From positions 12,248,922 through 12,312,921 of the forward strand of contig NC_092678.1 in NCBI RefSeq assembly GCF_964355755.1: a stretch of 64,000 nucleotides of DNA. Direction: 5' to 3'. This DNA is from Antedon mediterranea. Its lineage: Eukaryota; Echinodermata; Crinoidea; Comatulida; Antedonidae. A model generated the notes under the pieces. The model worked only from the letters and a program-made list of their open reading frames with translations, was not told where the DNA came from and did no database searches. Shown piece by piece: positions 1 through 13,900 of the stretch (the first letter of the stretch is position 1; each line of letters opens with the position of its first letter). The position numbers and the translations under genes are program-made.

Positions 1-316
1 AGTCGTCTACATTGTATAATCTACACTGTTATTCACTGTTAGGTATTTGTACTTCATTTACGAAATAAACGAAATGATAGCCTACTTTAGGTCTAAACTT
101 ACAGCAACAATTTGGTCATAGTGTGCCATGCTCTTTGGACTCTATATGAAAGAAAGAATGAAAAGTGATATCTGTTTAATAATATAACATGGTTAGCAAA
201 ATAGCTAAGCCGGGAGCTAAGCAACAGATTCGTTGTATTTATTCTCGTATACTATTTTTTACAGTTATTTTAAACATTTTCTTTCATAAGGTAATGACGT
301 TCTCTCATCTTTAAAT
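1..316. other. Upstream / 5' flank of plexin gene
   Basis: AT-rich sequence before the plexin start codon. No coding exon is visible. It probably holds promoter or 5' untranslated sequence. A GTAATG donor-like site lies near 290, but I cannot show that it is used. Confidence 0.4.
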
Positions 317-1366
317 ATGAGTTTGCCAACATTCTTAAACATTTTTGCATTTCTGCTATATTCTTCAACATTTCTGGTAGCCATCCAAGCATCAAACAAT
401 GATGTGTTACTTGAATTTAAACCTCGTGAAAATGAAGATCTGTACCATGTCAAAATCCATAGTACAACAAGAGATATCTACATAGGAACCTACAACTCAC
501 TGTACAGACTGTCAGAGGATTTTACTATTATTTATAGTATTTCATGTTCATCAGGTGATTGCAATAATATCAATAAGATATTAGAAATTGATTATGATCA
601 TGATAGATTGATCACGTGTGGGGGAGGAAACAACGGAAGATGTGAAAGAAGATCTCTTGTGGATTTAACTTTAGATGGAAGTAATTTAGTTGATGGAATA
701 GCAAGTGAACTGTCTGCAGTTGGAATCATTGCACCTGGTGTGTTGGATGATGATACACGTAGTTCAGGTTATATTATCAAACGGAATGTTTTATACGTGT
801 CATCTGGACATACATCATTGGATCCATTAGAGTATTCCTACATGTATGTTAATGCTAGAAGACGTCTTGATACTGATGTACTATTTGGACTCACCAGCCC
901 TGCTTTTAATGCTATCACACCATCTTACAATAAACCTATACATGCTAAAACAGCATTTGATTATGAAGGATACATTTACTTTGTTGCATTTAGACCTAAT
1001 GATACTGATTACTTTCATTCGCGACTGAGTCGTGTTTGTCAAGAAAACTCTTTTGACACATTTTCTGAGACCTACATTCGATGTGTTTTTAATAATGTTG
1101 ATTACAACTTGGTACAAGCCATGTCTGTTGGTCCTGTAGGATCTGAGTTAGCTACTTCACTAGGCCTACAAGCTGGAGATAATGTCTTGTATGGAGTATT
1201 TGCTAAAGGTGATGGAAGTGGAGTTGCAACTGGACAATCTGCATTGTGTATTTACAAGTGGAATGATATTGAAGATGCATTCTTCAAAGCTTTAAATGGA
1301 TGTTTAACCTTCGTTAATGATGTTCATAGACTAGACTATACTGAAGAAGCTGATTGTTCCAAACAT
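317..1366 (+). CDS. Plexin exon 1: signal peptide and most of sema domain
   Basis: The ATG at 317 opens a hydrophobic leader (MSLPTFLNIFAFLLYSS...) typical of a signal peptide, cleaved somewhere around residues 20-26. The rest is the sema beta-propeller, with family-like segments such as YIGTYNSLYRLS, CGGG.NGRCERR, YVSSGHTSL and LCIYKWNDIE. The exon ends in phase 0 at a GTAGGA donor after residue 350. A single large first exon carrying most of the sema domain is common in plexin genes. If the donor were not used, translation would stop 12 codons later. Confidence 0.9.
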
Positions 1367-4300
1367 GTAGGACATTTTTTATTTGTTTTTCAATTACTGT
1401 AAATTATCAGTATTATTGATAAACTTTTCAAAGTCTAATTTACCATTCAGGAAATTACATTGAGTTCATAGTTAATTATGGACCAGTATCATAATCATAA
1501 TACTATAATTTGTTTGTTTTTGGCAAAATTGTGGTTCTAAATTTGTTTGTTCCAAAATATGTGTTGTCTTCATGAAGTTTTCTGCTTATTAAATTAAGGC
1601 CATTAAACAATTTACTTTACAGTACACGGTGATGGTAGCAATGTGACTATAGAAATAACTGACTGAATTATGTTATTTTTGCTACAGTTGTATTAGGAGT
1701 TTTAATTTATGTTTTATTATTCCAGCTTCTGTAAAGTTTTAACTTTACAAACGCTGGAATAATAACAAAAATGTGGTTTTATCAACTGTAAATACTAATA
1801 CTTGTTATAACAAAGATGCTTAGTTTGCCTGCTGAGGAAGTTGAGGAATTGATGTGTCCCCCAAATGATGGTAAGGATTTGCGCAGAGTTTATTCCCAAG
1901 GTACCTACACAGAAGCAGCAGTATCAGAGGCGTTGCTAACAGTTAATGATAAAATACTAACATCAGTTACTACAGCAATTGAAGAGAATCGAACAATAGT
2001 ATTTATAGGAACAGATAATGGACAACTTAGTAAGGTTAGTATGAAATTAGTATTGTAGTTTACAATGGTTTTTATAAAAACTACTATATGAATTTATTAT
2101 CAATTTAGAAAAACCTGAAAGACTGGTGATAATGAGTAAGATAAGGTACAGAGACATGACATATTTGTCAGCAACAAGACTGGTGATAATGAGTAAGATA
2201 AGGTACAGAGACATGACATATTTGTCAGCAACAAGACTGGTGATAATGAGTAAGATAAGGTACAGAGACATGACATATTTGTCAGCAACATTAATACACA
2301 GGTTGTTCTACTAAACTAGCACTCTGTTACTAATTTTGGCTAGTTTTAACACTGCTTAATATGTAGAAATATGTTTGAATGAACTATGTCTTAAATTGAT
2401 TACATGTTATGTTTTCTTCCAATTTTTAAGGCCGAGTTAACCAACAAAACCTCATGTAGAGTGTATGAAACTGTTACCATAGATACAGGTCAAGAGGTCA
2501 GATCAGACACTTTTATAGATGAAACATCTGATTATATAATAGCACTCACAGCTAAAAAGGTAAGTAATTGTTTTATATTTCTTTTGTTATAAAGACTATC
2601 ATCATCATCAGCATAATTCCAGCCATTGTCAGTCCACTGTAGGACAAAATCCTCTCCCAGCTGAACCTATCTTTCTTGTCCTGTGCAGATCTCATCCCAT
2701 CCAAGATTTTCCAGCAAATAGTGCCATCTCATTTTTCTAATTGGTCATTCTTGAAGTTCATTCCGTAATACGTAATAAGTTCTGTGTATCTGCCCATCTT
2801 AATTTTAAAAATACTTGTTGCATAATGTTTTTAGCCCTATAGAAGGCATTTTTAAAAATTCAATTTAAACCTCTTCAGATTTTTAATCCGTTTATAATGT
2901 TTTCATTATCCTTTACAATTATCATTCAATTGTATCCTAAGAACATTGTAATGGTAAATTTAAGTTTTAAAGTTTCTTGTACTTTTTATTGTTTTAGTTG
3001 TTGATTATGTTTCATAATATTTTTTTATTTTTTTATAATTATCACATTGCCTTTTATTAGTTGATCAAGTTACAAGTTGCAAACTGCAGTCAGTTTATCA
3101 CATGTGATGAGTGTATTAGTAGACTAAGTCAACTAGATGCAGATCCTTATTGTGGATGGTGTACATTATACAAAAAGTAAAATTCCAAAATATTATTTTA
3201 ACTTGTATCATGGGCTAAAAGTCTTTTACTAATGCATTTTACAAATTATTTAGATAATTTTTTTATAGCTTTTCTGATATTTTTCCAAAATGATAAATTA
3301 TGAAAATTAATGTTAGAAATTAGTTTACTGTACAGTCTATAAGCTAAGCTAATATTAAATGTTCTAGTGCTGATGGAACTATACGCTTGTCTTTTTTGTT
3401 TTTAGATGTACCAGATTTAAAGAATGCCAACAGTCTCCCTGGTTGCCAAGCAACAGTACCCAATGCGTAGAGATTAGAAGTGTTGAACCACCTTTTATTG
3501 CTAAAAAATTTGAAAATATCAACGTGAGTTGTGAAGAACAATTTATTATATGTATGAATGTATGTATGTATTTACTTTGGTGCGTTTGCGTATGTATGTT
3601 TGTATGTATAATGTTATCCTTTGTTACAATTCTTTTCACCTTTGCCCGAAACATGTCGTACAAATAAACTTATATTGAGTGCAGTTTTAACATATTTGAT
3701 CTTGATTTTTTTCTACGTCCTGCCTATGCAGCTCTTTGATTTATATGTATGTATATATATAAACATATCAGGCAAAGAACATTAATCCTAAACCGCCCGG
3801 TGATATACTGAAATTTAATCAATTAATTTGAAATGATAAAGATGAGGAAATCTGTTAGAATGAGAAAAAGTCTCCCCAACCGAGACTAGAACTCGGACCG
3901 TCTGCTTGATATGCAGCTGTCCTAACTATTAGACCACTGGGGCTTTCATGGTATTGTTCAAACTCGATTGGACAGCACTAGTCCCTCAGTTGTACGCACG
4001 CTCAGCAGAGATAAAATTGATACGCCCTCATCTTTCAGTATTTTTATTCACGAGGCGGGATCTCCGAAGAGATACTTTTATATATATAAACGTAACACAT
4101 CAGGCAAAGAACATTAATTCTAAACCGCCCGGTGATATACTGAAATTTAATTAATTAATTTGAAACGATAAAGATGAGGAAATCTGTGAGAATGAGAAAA
4201 AGTCGCCCCAACCGGACTCGAACTCGGACCGTCTGCTTGATATGCAGCTGTCCTAACCATTAGACCACTGGGGCTTTCATGGTATTGTTCAAACTCGATT

Positions 4301-7300
4301 GGATAGCGACTCTTTAACATTCTCGGCGTGGTACGGTGGAACAGTACTAGTCCCTCAGTTGTACGCACGCGCACCAGAGATCAAATTGATACGCCCTTAT
4401 CTTTCAGTATTTTTATTCACAATGCGGGATCTCCGAAGAGATACTTTTATATATATAACATTAATTCTAAACCGACCGGTGATATACTGATATTTAATTA
4501 ATTAATTTGAAACGATAAAGATCGGTACCTTCTGCTTGAACAAGTGCTGTTCCGCCGTACCACTAACGCTAACGATCGAACTTAAGCACTACTAAGCAAA
4601 CCATGCATATTCTCAAATTAGCACATGTTCGACCATTGTAGACTCAAAACTGGCTGAAGATCGAGTGTACTGTAATATAATGATATACTTTTATAATTAA
4701 GAAATTGACCTTTGTATCAGAATTCAAATAAGTTCACAAACTTGACCAGATGTTTTAATGACCATTTAGTTTATAATAGAATCCCTAAAGAAAACACTTA
4801 GCTTAACTTTGTGACTGTTCCCATCGTAAAACAATTAGATATTGACAGTTTTTAGCAGAGATTCGACAGGGCCAATTCATCATTGTAACCTCCCCAGATA
4901 AGATCAATCACTCCCACTTAAACACCCCTGGACCAACTTAGGACCAATCGTTACCCTCACAGATGACGTAGTGACATATGCAAATGAACCGAAGCCAAGA
5001 TACCCCCAAGTTTCAGAAGAGCCCAGACACACCTTACAGCTACCTCACGGAGCACACACCTTACAGCCACCTCACGGAGCACACACCTCACAGCCACTTC
5101 TCCAGAAGCAGACCTACACACTTCACATCTCACCGACAGTATCACTGATCCTCCGTTCCTTATCCTTAGTCAGTTAGTTAGCTGTATCATTATTATCGTA
5201 TCAAGTATTATACTGAATAAACAATATATGTGTTACGACAGTTAAGCGAGTAAGAGTCTTAGTACCTCAACACAACACTATATTACAGTACATCTGGCTT
5301 GTGATGCTTGTTCACAAAGGGAACAGTTATTTAATAACAAGTTTTAATATGTATGCAACTCCAATAAACAGATAGCTTAAATGTTTTTATTCATAGATTT
5401 CTCTAACTGTTGAGCAACTTCCTCCTTTAAACATCAACCAAAATTATAATTGTAAATTTGGTGACTTTCAATCATCTGCAATAAAAAATGGAGAAACATT
5501 GACTTGTAATTCACCGCCTTTATCACATGTGCCACAAATACCAACCAGGCAAGGTGAGTTAAACATTATGCTAATATGCTTTACTTTCTGTTTTATTGTT
5601 CTTTATTTAATGTAACTGTAGCAGCAGTGGCTGGTATTTCACACATGGTATGCATTCTTCTCCGTAGGAAGTGTATACTATTTAATAGCTCATAAGGAAA
5701 TAGGTTTTTGTACACACTATGAAGTATCATGCACTCACTACTCTACATTATCAACAAAGGGGATCCCCCAAAGTGACCCTTGTTTCAACCTAGTGATATC
5801 TTAAGCTATGTCTACACTATCAAACTAGATTAACAAAACAAATATGGTAGTGATATCACATCATTGTCTCCATATATGGGCACATCACATTTTTTGGAAG
5901 TCATTTGCACCAAGTATTTAAACCTATCTCCCTCTGGAAAAGAAAGTAATTAAATATTGCATTGAGGTTTTTTGTAGAGATTTTTGTATTTAATTTTCAA
6001 TTATTTTGTATTTATCCATGAAATGCATTTGAAACTAGAGGGTACTCCGAGAGTACAAACCTCCGCCTACTGTAAAATTCCCCTACATAAAATTCCCCCT
6101 GAATATATTTTTTTTACATTTTTTTTTATTAGTTCTAAGTGTAAATATGTTAACTGCACACTACAAAGTTGTGGATGACAGTGTGGTGTAATGGTTATGT
6201 GTCCAGCCTCTCACAGTTGAGATCGCTGGTTCAAGTCCCACTGAGGGTTTTTTTTTTTATTATTATTTTTTTTTTTTTTGTGGACCTTGATCTTTGACCC
6301 TGACCCTTCAAAATTTAACCACAATTATATGATGTGTCATTGATCATTGTGGCTAAGTTTGGTGAGAATCGGATCAAAACTGTGGTCTCTAGGCAGTAAA
6401 ATAGTTTTTTGTTAGTTGTGACCTTGACCTATGACCTTTCCCCCTCAAATTCGAACTCGTCCGAGCTTTTTGGCCATAGATCATTGTGTCCAAATTTGGT
6501 TAGAATCGGATAAAAACTGTGGCCTCCAGGCTGTTCACAGACACACACACAAACACACAAACACACAAACACACAAACACACACACAAACATACAGGGGT
6601 GAAAACATAACCTCCTTGGCGGAGGTAATTAAGGCATAGGCCTACACAGTAGCTAACCTTTAAATAATTTGTTTACAGCCTTTGTAGATGTTATTTTATC
6701 AGTTCACTCATCCGTAACTGATGTTGATTTTGTTTCCACTGAATTCACATTCTTTGACTGCAGTGCCATTACGTCGTAAGTACTGATTGTTCTGACTGAA
6801 TTTTTTTATAAGCATGTGTAATAAATAAACATTTTAAAAATATTTTAAATTTCACTACTTTAACTATCAAATTTGTGACACATTATTTTAAGAAAATTAA
6901 TGTTTATTTAGTTTCTACTGTACCAGGATATAATGTACATAAACTGTAATCTGTAAGTATAGGAAATAAATAATACAATATTGATAATATTGTTGTAATG
7001 GGACAGTTGTAATTTTATAATATATAGATGGTACTGTACAAAGCATACGAGATTGGTTCCTTAAATTTCAAATATATTTTGGATTGTGAACATAACAAAT
7101 ATTGATAGCTGTGAGGGAATTAATAAACAGAGTCAAATATTTAAAACCATAATATGTCAACACTTAATTATCATTCTTTATTCTTCCGTATTTGAAATCA
7201 GATATACAATATCTCATTGAAGTTAACCAATAAAACTTAGTTTTAAGACAGTTTTGCCACAAGGAACTATCAACTCGTCAGTTCTGGGTTGTGTTTAGTT

Positions 7301-10300
7301 TATTTGTATTACATTAGGCCCTATTTATAATCAAATAAAAGAAAGTCCCCTTAATCGACTTGAGTTTGTAAGGCAATGACATACTATTTTTAATCATCTT
7401 TATTCTTATAATTTGTAATTATTTTTTGAAAATTAAAATACTATCAATCAGGCTCTTGGGTTGGTCCAACATTTCTAGAAAATCTAGAAAATTCTTAATT
7501 AAACTTGTCAGCTTCTCTTATTTGTGTTTGCTGTCACTGAAACCAGAACTGTAAACCTTATCTATTATTTGTTTGTTGAAAAACAAATATGTGAAACTGA
7601 ATGAATTGGACTCTTAAAATTGAGAAGAATATAAACTTCATCAAACTGTGATGCATTGGCACTGGTCAGGCCATTACCTCTACAATCTACAAAATACATT
7701 TGTGCTCAGAATTGTTAAATAAATACAATAGATCATTATGTTAATTCAGCGATTTTGAGACCCTAGGTGTTCCTTTTGTAAGGGTGTTAAACAATAATGC
7801 CCATCGTTTTACGTTTTATGTCCCCTGAGGAGTGGAAAAATGATGAACTATTCGATATAATTATTATCTTTATTAGAATAAAAACATCTTTATATCGGTG
7901 GCATGCGTGTCAAACGGTTATATTACATAAGATAATGATTGGCACATTTGTAGTGCAAAATAAATACATGGTGTTTTACTTTTAACAATATTGTTTTGAT
8001 TTTATTCTCAATACTGTAGTTGTTCTGAATGTGTTTCAAGTTTTACTTGTGATTGGTGTGTCTATGACAACAAATGTACCCATAATGCATCAACATTCTG
8101 CACAGCAGACGACAACATTATTTTGAATGGAAATGTAAGTAATACTTGTTTTCTTTTTTTTGTGCTGTATAATCAAATGGAACTTGTATTGCTCAAATAA
8201 GCACTTTTCGAGACAACATGGTTTTGGCTAATTGTTTTTGGAAGGGCTTGGTAAGGTGCAAATTGTTGTAGTAATGTTTGCTACCACGGTTCAGTAACAG
8301 TTTACATTTGATCTTCTACTGTTATCAGTGTGAAGAACAAACAGACAAATAACTATTTTTTGTAATTATTGAATTCAAAATGTTTAATGGCAGTATTGTT
8401 ATAATATCACTTATAAGCTATTGTTTAAATATGTAGGCAGCATCACCACCAAATGGGTTTCAAGGTCAAGGGTCATGTCCACAAATTTATCAACCAAATG
8501 AGGAACTTATTCATGCAAATATACGGAAAGAAGTCATAATACCAATTAAAAATGTACCAAATGCAACAAAGGTAAATATTTAAAGTTTTTTTTTTTTCTC
8601 TTTCGTGGGGGTCACCCACATTTATTCATTCCTTTTACAAATATATATTATATAACATACATACATTTTCGTAAAAATATAAAACAATAAAATTCAATAT
8701 AGTAGTTAAAAAGGCACTATATCTATACATGTAGGCCTACATAAAATCGATGGAGTAAAAGTATGCTTTAAAAATGTACATTTTATGTTTATTGCAAGTT
8801 ATAGTAAAAGTACGACTATTTATCATTTAAATTTACTTTATATTAAGAAATGTATTAAAAATTAGCTGTTTCTTTTATTATATTTTAAATCAGTACTCAC
8901 AATTTGTATGTTTCCTTTTTTCTTTTGACCTTATATTACATCCATTACAATATATACACCCATACACACATTAATAGACCTATTTACATTTACGAATCAG
9001 TTTAATATAGTTATTATACACACATTATATGCTACCTTTTATGTTTTGGCCTTGTATAACATTTGTTTCATTCCACTATTTCAAAACGTTAAAGTTCTGT
9101 TCTTACTATGTTGCCCATTTACATTTGTTTGTTTACTTATATGTTTGACCGTGTGTTTCAGTCTATGTTTTACCCTAATACATTTATTTCTAGCATGTAT
9201 TAGTTTTAGTATAGGCCTAGGTTTGTTAGTTTTATAATATATGGCTTTATTATAGGTATGACCTTATGTTTAGCATTATTTCATATATAGAATATTATCA
9301 TAGCAGATGTACGTGTTACAATTATGTGTTCCGCCTAAACTTAATTCAATTGATTTATTACATTCTTACATAACTTTATAGCTATTAGTACAGTTTTAAT
9401 TTTCCATCATATGAATGTTTATATAATATATACACTACAGCTTGTACTAGTTTTATATTTTTCTTATTTTATAAATTCTAATAATTTAATTTTAACATCA
9501 TTCCATTTTATAACTGATTTATACTGATTACATGCGTATTCATTTTCTATAAGATTTTTTAATTCAAACTTAAACATATTCAAGATACTTTTTGATTCGT
9601 TACCCATAATGTTATCTAATAAACAAAGACTTATGCGGGATTTGTAGATACAAAACGTAAAGATAGATGTTAGTTCATTTTACAAGTTTATCTTTGGAAT
9701 CAGTAACTATATCAAACCAATGTATTGGAGTTTCATTAGGAAAGCATTCAATAATAAGATTATTGAATTTTCTCCAAACTGGCTTAATCACTTTACACTT
9801 AAGTAACATATGTTCTTCGTTTTCTATCACATTCTTACATCTATCGCAAATATTAGTTTTAGACAATTTCCAAATATGTAATCTTTTATTACAAACAAGT
9901 ATGCGATGTAAAAGTTTAAAATTGAATTGCGCAACTTTTACCATTATGTTTCATATCTTTGACTTTATTATTCAATATTTTGTTCCATACCATAATCTTA
10001 TTTAAAAACTCTGTTTCCCATTTTACCTGGGAGATTGGCACTGTCTTTAATTCAATTATAAACGTATCATAAAAACCTGTTTTAACATTTGATTTGAATA
10101 ATTCATTTTTAATATCAACATTAACTTGTTCTTTCTCTATTCTATGTCGTGCCAATACTTCCTTCCATTCAATAGGAATAGCATTCATGAGTATTCTATT
10201 ATCCCATTATGCTTTACTAATAACGTGGGAATTAAATCTTTAAGACTTACAATTGTGTTATTGAACAAAATGTCACCAATTGTTTTATAGCCCGACTTTA

Positions 10301-10865
10301 ACCAATCTTTGAAGTATAAATACTCTCCGTCTGACAGTATATGTTTATTTTCCCACAAGGTTTGAGATTTAATTTTCTGTACATTTTGAGGATCTAACAT
10401 TTCAATATTATTTATTTTCACAATTGCATTAATCATATTTAAATAAAATTCAGGCATAATTTGTAATTGTTTATGCTCTTCAAAATTAAGCTTACTTATC
10501 TCTAATGTACATTCTATAGGGTACATGTAATATTTTGGAATACATTTCCAATTGCCTGGGTCTGGGCTAAAGCCGAATTTCCACTAGGTGAATTTGTTCG
10601 CGCGAATCGAAAGCGCCAGCTTGTACGCGTGCGTATTCATGTTTATATTTTCGAAATCCTTCTCTACGCATGCGTACTAGCTGACGCCTTCGATTCGCGC
10701 GAACAAATTCGCCTAGTGGAAAATCGGCTTTAGTAGTCTCTTAACCCAGTTTAGCTTTAACGAGTTCACAACTACAAAAAAATCAATCATATTAACCCCT
10801 CCTTCTTCTATTTTATTAGTTGCGTGGACGTGACTCTATAGTTCACTATGTCGGTCGGTTGGTCG

Positions 10866-10900
<35 letters not shown>

Positions 10901-13900
10901 GGTCTGTCTGTCGGTCTGTCTGTCTGTCTGTCGGTCCGGTATCACTATGCGTTTTATCGCTTTCTGACCTTATCTTGATATCAGTTTAATCTAGCTAGGT
11001 CAATTTTTCACAGTATATTTCTTATGGCCAGGAATCAATGTGGTTATGTTTTCACGGTGCGCAATAAAAAATTACGCGGTCTACGCACGATTTAACGAAA
11101 TCACGTTTGTAATCATATCTTCAGAACCATGAATCACAATTAAATAAAATTTGGTACTCATAAATTTCAGGGCATAAATCATCATATGGCAATACAATTA
11201 CGTGCGTAGCGCATGTAACGCATGCGTACGCGCGCTTAACATTTTCAAAATTTATTTTCGATGAAATAAGAGTACGTTTCAGGCAATTTTAAGCGTTTAC
11301 AAAATTGCCATGAGTGCGCAGATTTTTGCGCGCGCACTGCGCGTTAAATGTTATTGCGCACTCTTTTTGCCCGATTTCTGTTTTCTTGACTTACTTTTCA
11401 ACTCGAAATTACGTTATACGAGCACGTCAAAAGTGACAGGCTACGCACGTGTAAATTAAAAAAATATAAATGTTTTTAAACATTTCAACATTTTTAAACA
11501 TGTTCAGTAATTTCGGTCAGTATAGTTCACTATGTCGGTCGGTCGGTCGGTCTGTCTGTCTGTCGGTCTGTCGGTCTGTCGGTCTGTCGGTCTGTCTGTC
11601 GGTCCGGTATCACTATGCATTGTAGCACGTGACTTAATGGCTGTTGGCCTTGTTTATAAGTGTTTTCCTCTTAATCTTTTCTTTTTTATTTCACCATAGG
11701 AATCTATACAATATCTTCTCTACCATTGGAAATATATGTTTTGGTACATTGATAATACTAGCATTGTATATTAATTTTGAAATTGCTAGGCTTTCAATTA
11801 TTATCATTTTCCAAAGAAGGTAAGGTGTCGTTTTTCCCATAGCCTTAAAGTATGTTCTAAATCCATAATCATTATCATCCCAGTTTTTTTTTCACAAATA
11901 CCTTTTTTATAGCCTACATAAATTCCGAGGAATTTCACTGGCTCTTTCGTCCAAGTGATACCACAAGGGGTTGCTAGGTTATTCTGAATTGATCCAATCT
12001 AGATTCCTTTACATTTTCATTTATTTAGCTTCAACCCTGAAATTATTATTACAAAATGCATTGATTTCAGTGAAAAAATATTTTAAGCTATTTTCACCTG
12101 TTGTAACAATCACAGTGTCATCAGCGAGCTGAGCTATTTTCACAATATTATCAATATCTTTATTCTCGGGTAATTCAATTCCCTTACACAATGGATTATT
12201 CCTTATATTTATTGCCATTACCTCGACTACAACAGTAAACTAGAAAGCCACTGCAAGAGTGCATACCTCCGCCTACTGTAAAATTCTCCTACATAAGATT
12301 TCTCCGGTAAAAAAAAAAAATATATATATTTGTGTGTGTCTTAATGCTGTTTGTGATTTAGGCTAATTTCACTACAAGCATGTGTATGCGAGTTTGGTGT
12401 AATGGTTATGTAACAAGCCTTTCAATTAACAATAGCTTCAGTTGACTAACAATAGAACAGCAACGCGAAAATCAAACGAGTGAATTTGAAAATAAAATAG
12501 GTTTTTTAAACTACTGGCATCAAAAAATGTGAACATTAAATCAAATTATGTTTTAAAATTACAAATCACAAATTATAACTCTTGCCTCTTGTACAAAAAT
12601 TAAGTTTTTTGGACAAGGAATTGATGATGAGCTCGTAACAGACACACACATCGGCTATCTGATCCGTCAATAATGATACTTAAAATACAGCCATCTATTA
12701 AAAAACCAACTCACATTTGAATATATATATATAAACGGTGAATACAACTGCACGTCAACATGAGCCGAGAAAGAAGAAATAACAAAAAAGATAAAGAAAA
12801 AGATCGAGTTCTACTAGCCCCAGAATCATCAACTCTTGACTCTGAATGCGGGGACCCTGACGGAACCGAAGCAACAGAAGTGGGTATGCTGAGGCGGGAA
12901 CTTCGAACATTTCAAACCATCATCAAGGGTAAGCTAAACTCGATCATTTTAAATCAAGAGGCCTTACTTAAACGAATTGACAAGATCGAACATAAACAAA
13001 CGGAACTAGAAAAATCGATCGCATTTACCAGTGATTCAATCGTAGAGATAGAGAAGAAAATCGTATCATTTTGTACGGACATTGAAGCGGTTAAGACATC
13101 AATGGACGCCGACCGGAACAACGTCACATTACTTCAAAATCAAATCCTTAAACTTGAGAGATACACTAGAAGTTTTAATTTGAGATTCGGTGGAATTAAA
13201 GAAAGTATAGATGAAATTCCAATTGAGAAAATTAATGAAATTATAAAGAACGATCTGAAACTACCGAACATTACAGTCGAAAATGCCCACCGTACAGGCA
13301 AACCCCGTACTTCACCGACCGGAGCACCTAGACATATTATCGCTAAATTCCTGTTTCGACCGCAACGCTACCAAGTACTGATGCAAGCCAAAACAGGTCA
13401 TGTGTTGAAAAATAAGGGGATCTTCGTACTAGAGGACTTACCAGAAACTGACCTTAAAAAGAAACGTAATCTCAGAGAAATAATGGCAAAAGCATACGGA
13501 GAAAGGAAACGACCAGTGTTTAGAAACGGGAACCTCTATATTAACGGAAAACTCCACTCATAAGCCGTTCATACGACTTTTGTTTTTTGTCAACAAAGTC
13601 TTCGTAAAAACTACGATGTATGTAAACAATCAATTACATTTGCATATGAAAGGGTGTCTCCTGTCAAACGTGTTATTGTTCTCACCTACTATTACGCCAC
13701 AATTAAGTAACAATCATTTGCATACAGATGAGAGAATGTCCCATGTCAAACACATATTGCTGCCATACTACCACTGTATGTAAACAAACCAGCTAATCAA
13801 TTACTAAAGTAACCTAATCCAAGACACATTGGGATACAGGTGAGAGTATGTTCCAGTCTATAACGAACATGTGATTGTCTAGTTAATTGTACGTACTATC

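Larger units (their letters stand above)
8587..12239 (-). mobile_element. L1/Tx1-type LINE, 3' part (antisense, broken)
   Basis: A T-run at 8587-8600 is the poly(A) end of an element lying on the minus strand. Upstream of it, broken reading frames cover the C-terminal region (about 10526 to 9675). This includes a CDRCKNV...EEHMLLKC zinc-knuckle-like motif typical of L1-group ORF2 tails. Part of the reverse transcriptase follows at 12218-12021, with a catalytic ADDTVI box. Frames shift at least near 10185 and 9930, so the copy is dead. Its 5' part is at 20253-21050, displaced by an insertion. A MITE (10570-10730) and a microsatellite element (10815-11655) sit inside it. Confidence 0.8.

Noticed and set aside
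2047-2314. Open frames on both strands in the intron 2 repeat
   Set aside because: They are the 57-bp minisatellite read in frame. No splice sites link them to the plexin.
4971-5177. Open frame with HTLQ.PHGA repeats
   Set aside because: Lies within the solo LTR and arises from its 27-bp repeats; no evidence of translation.
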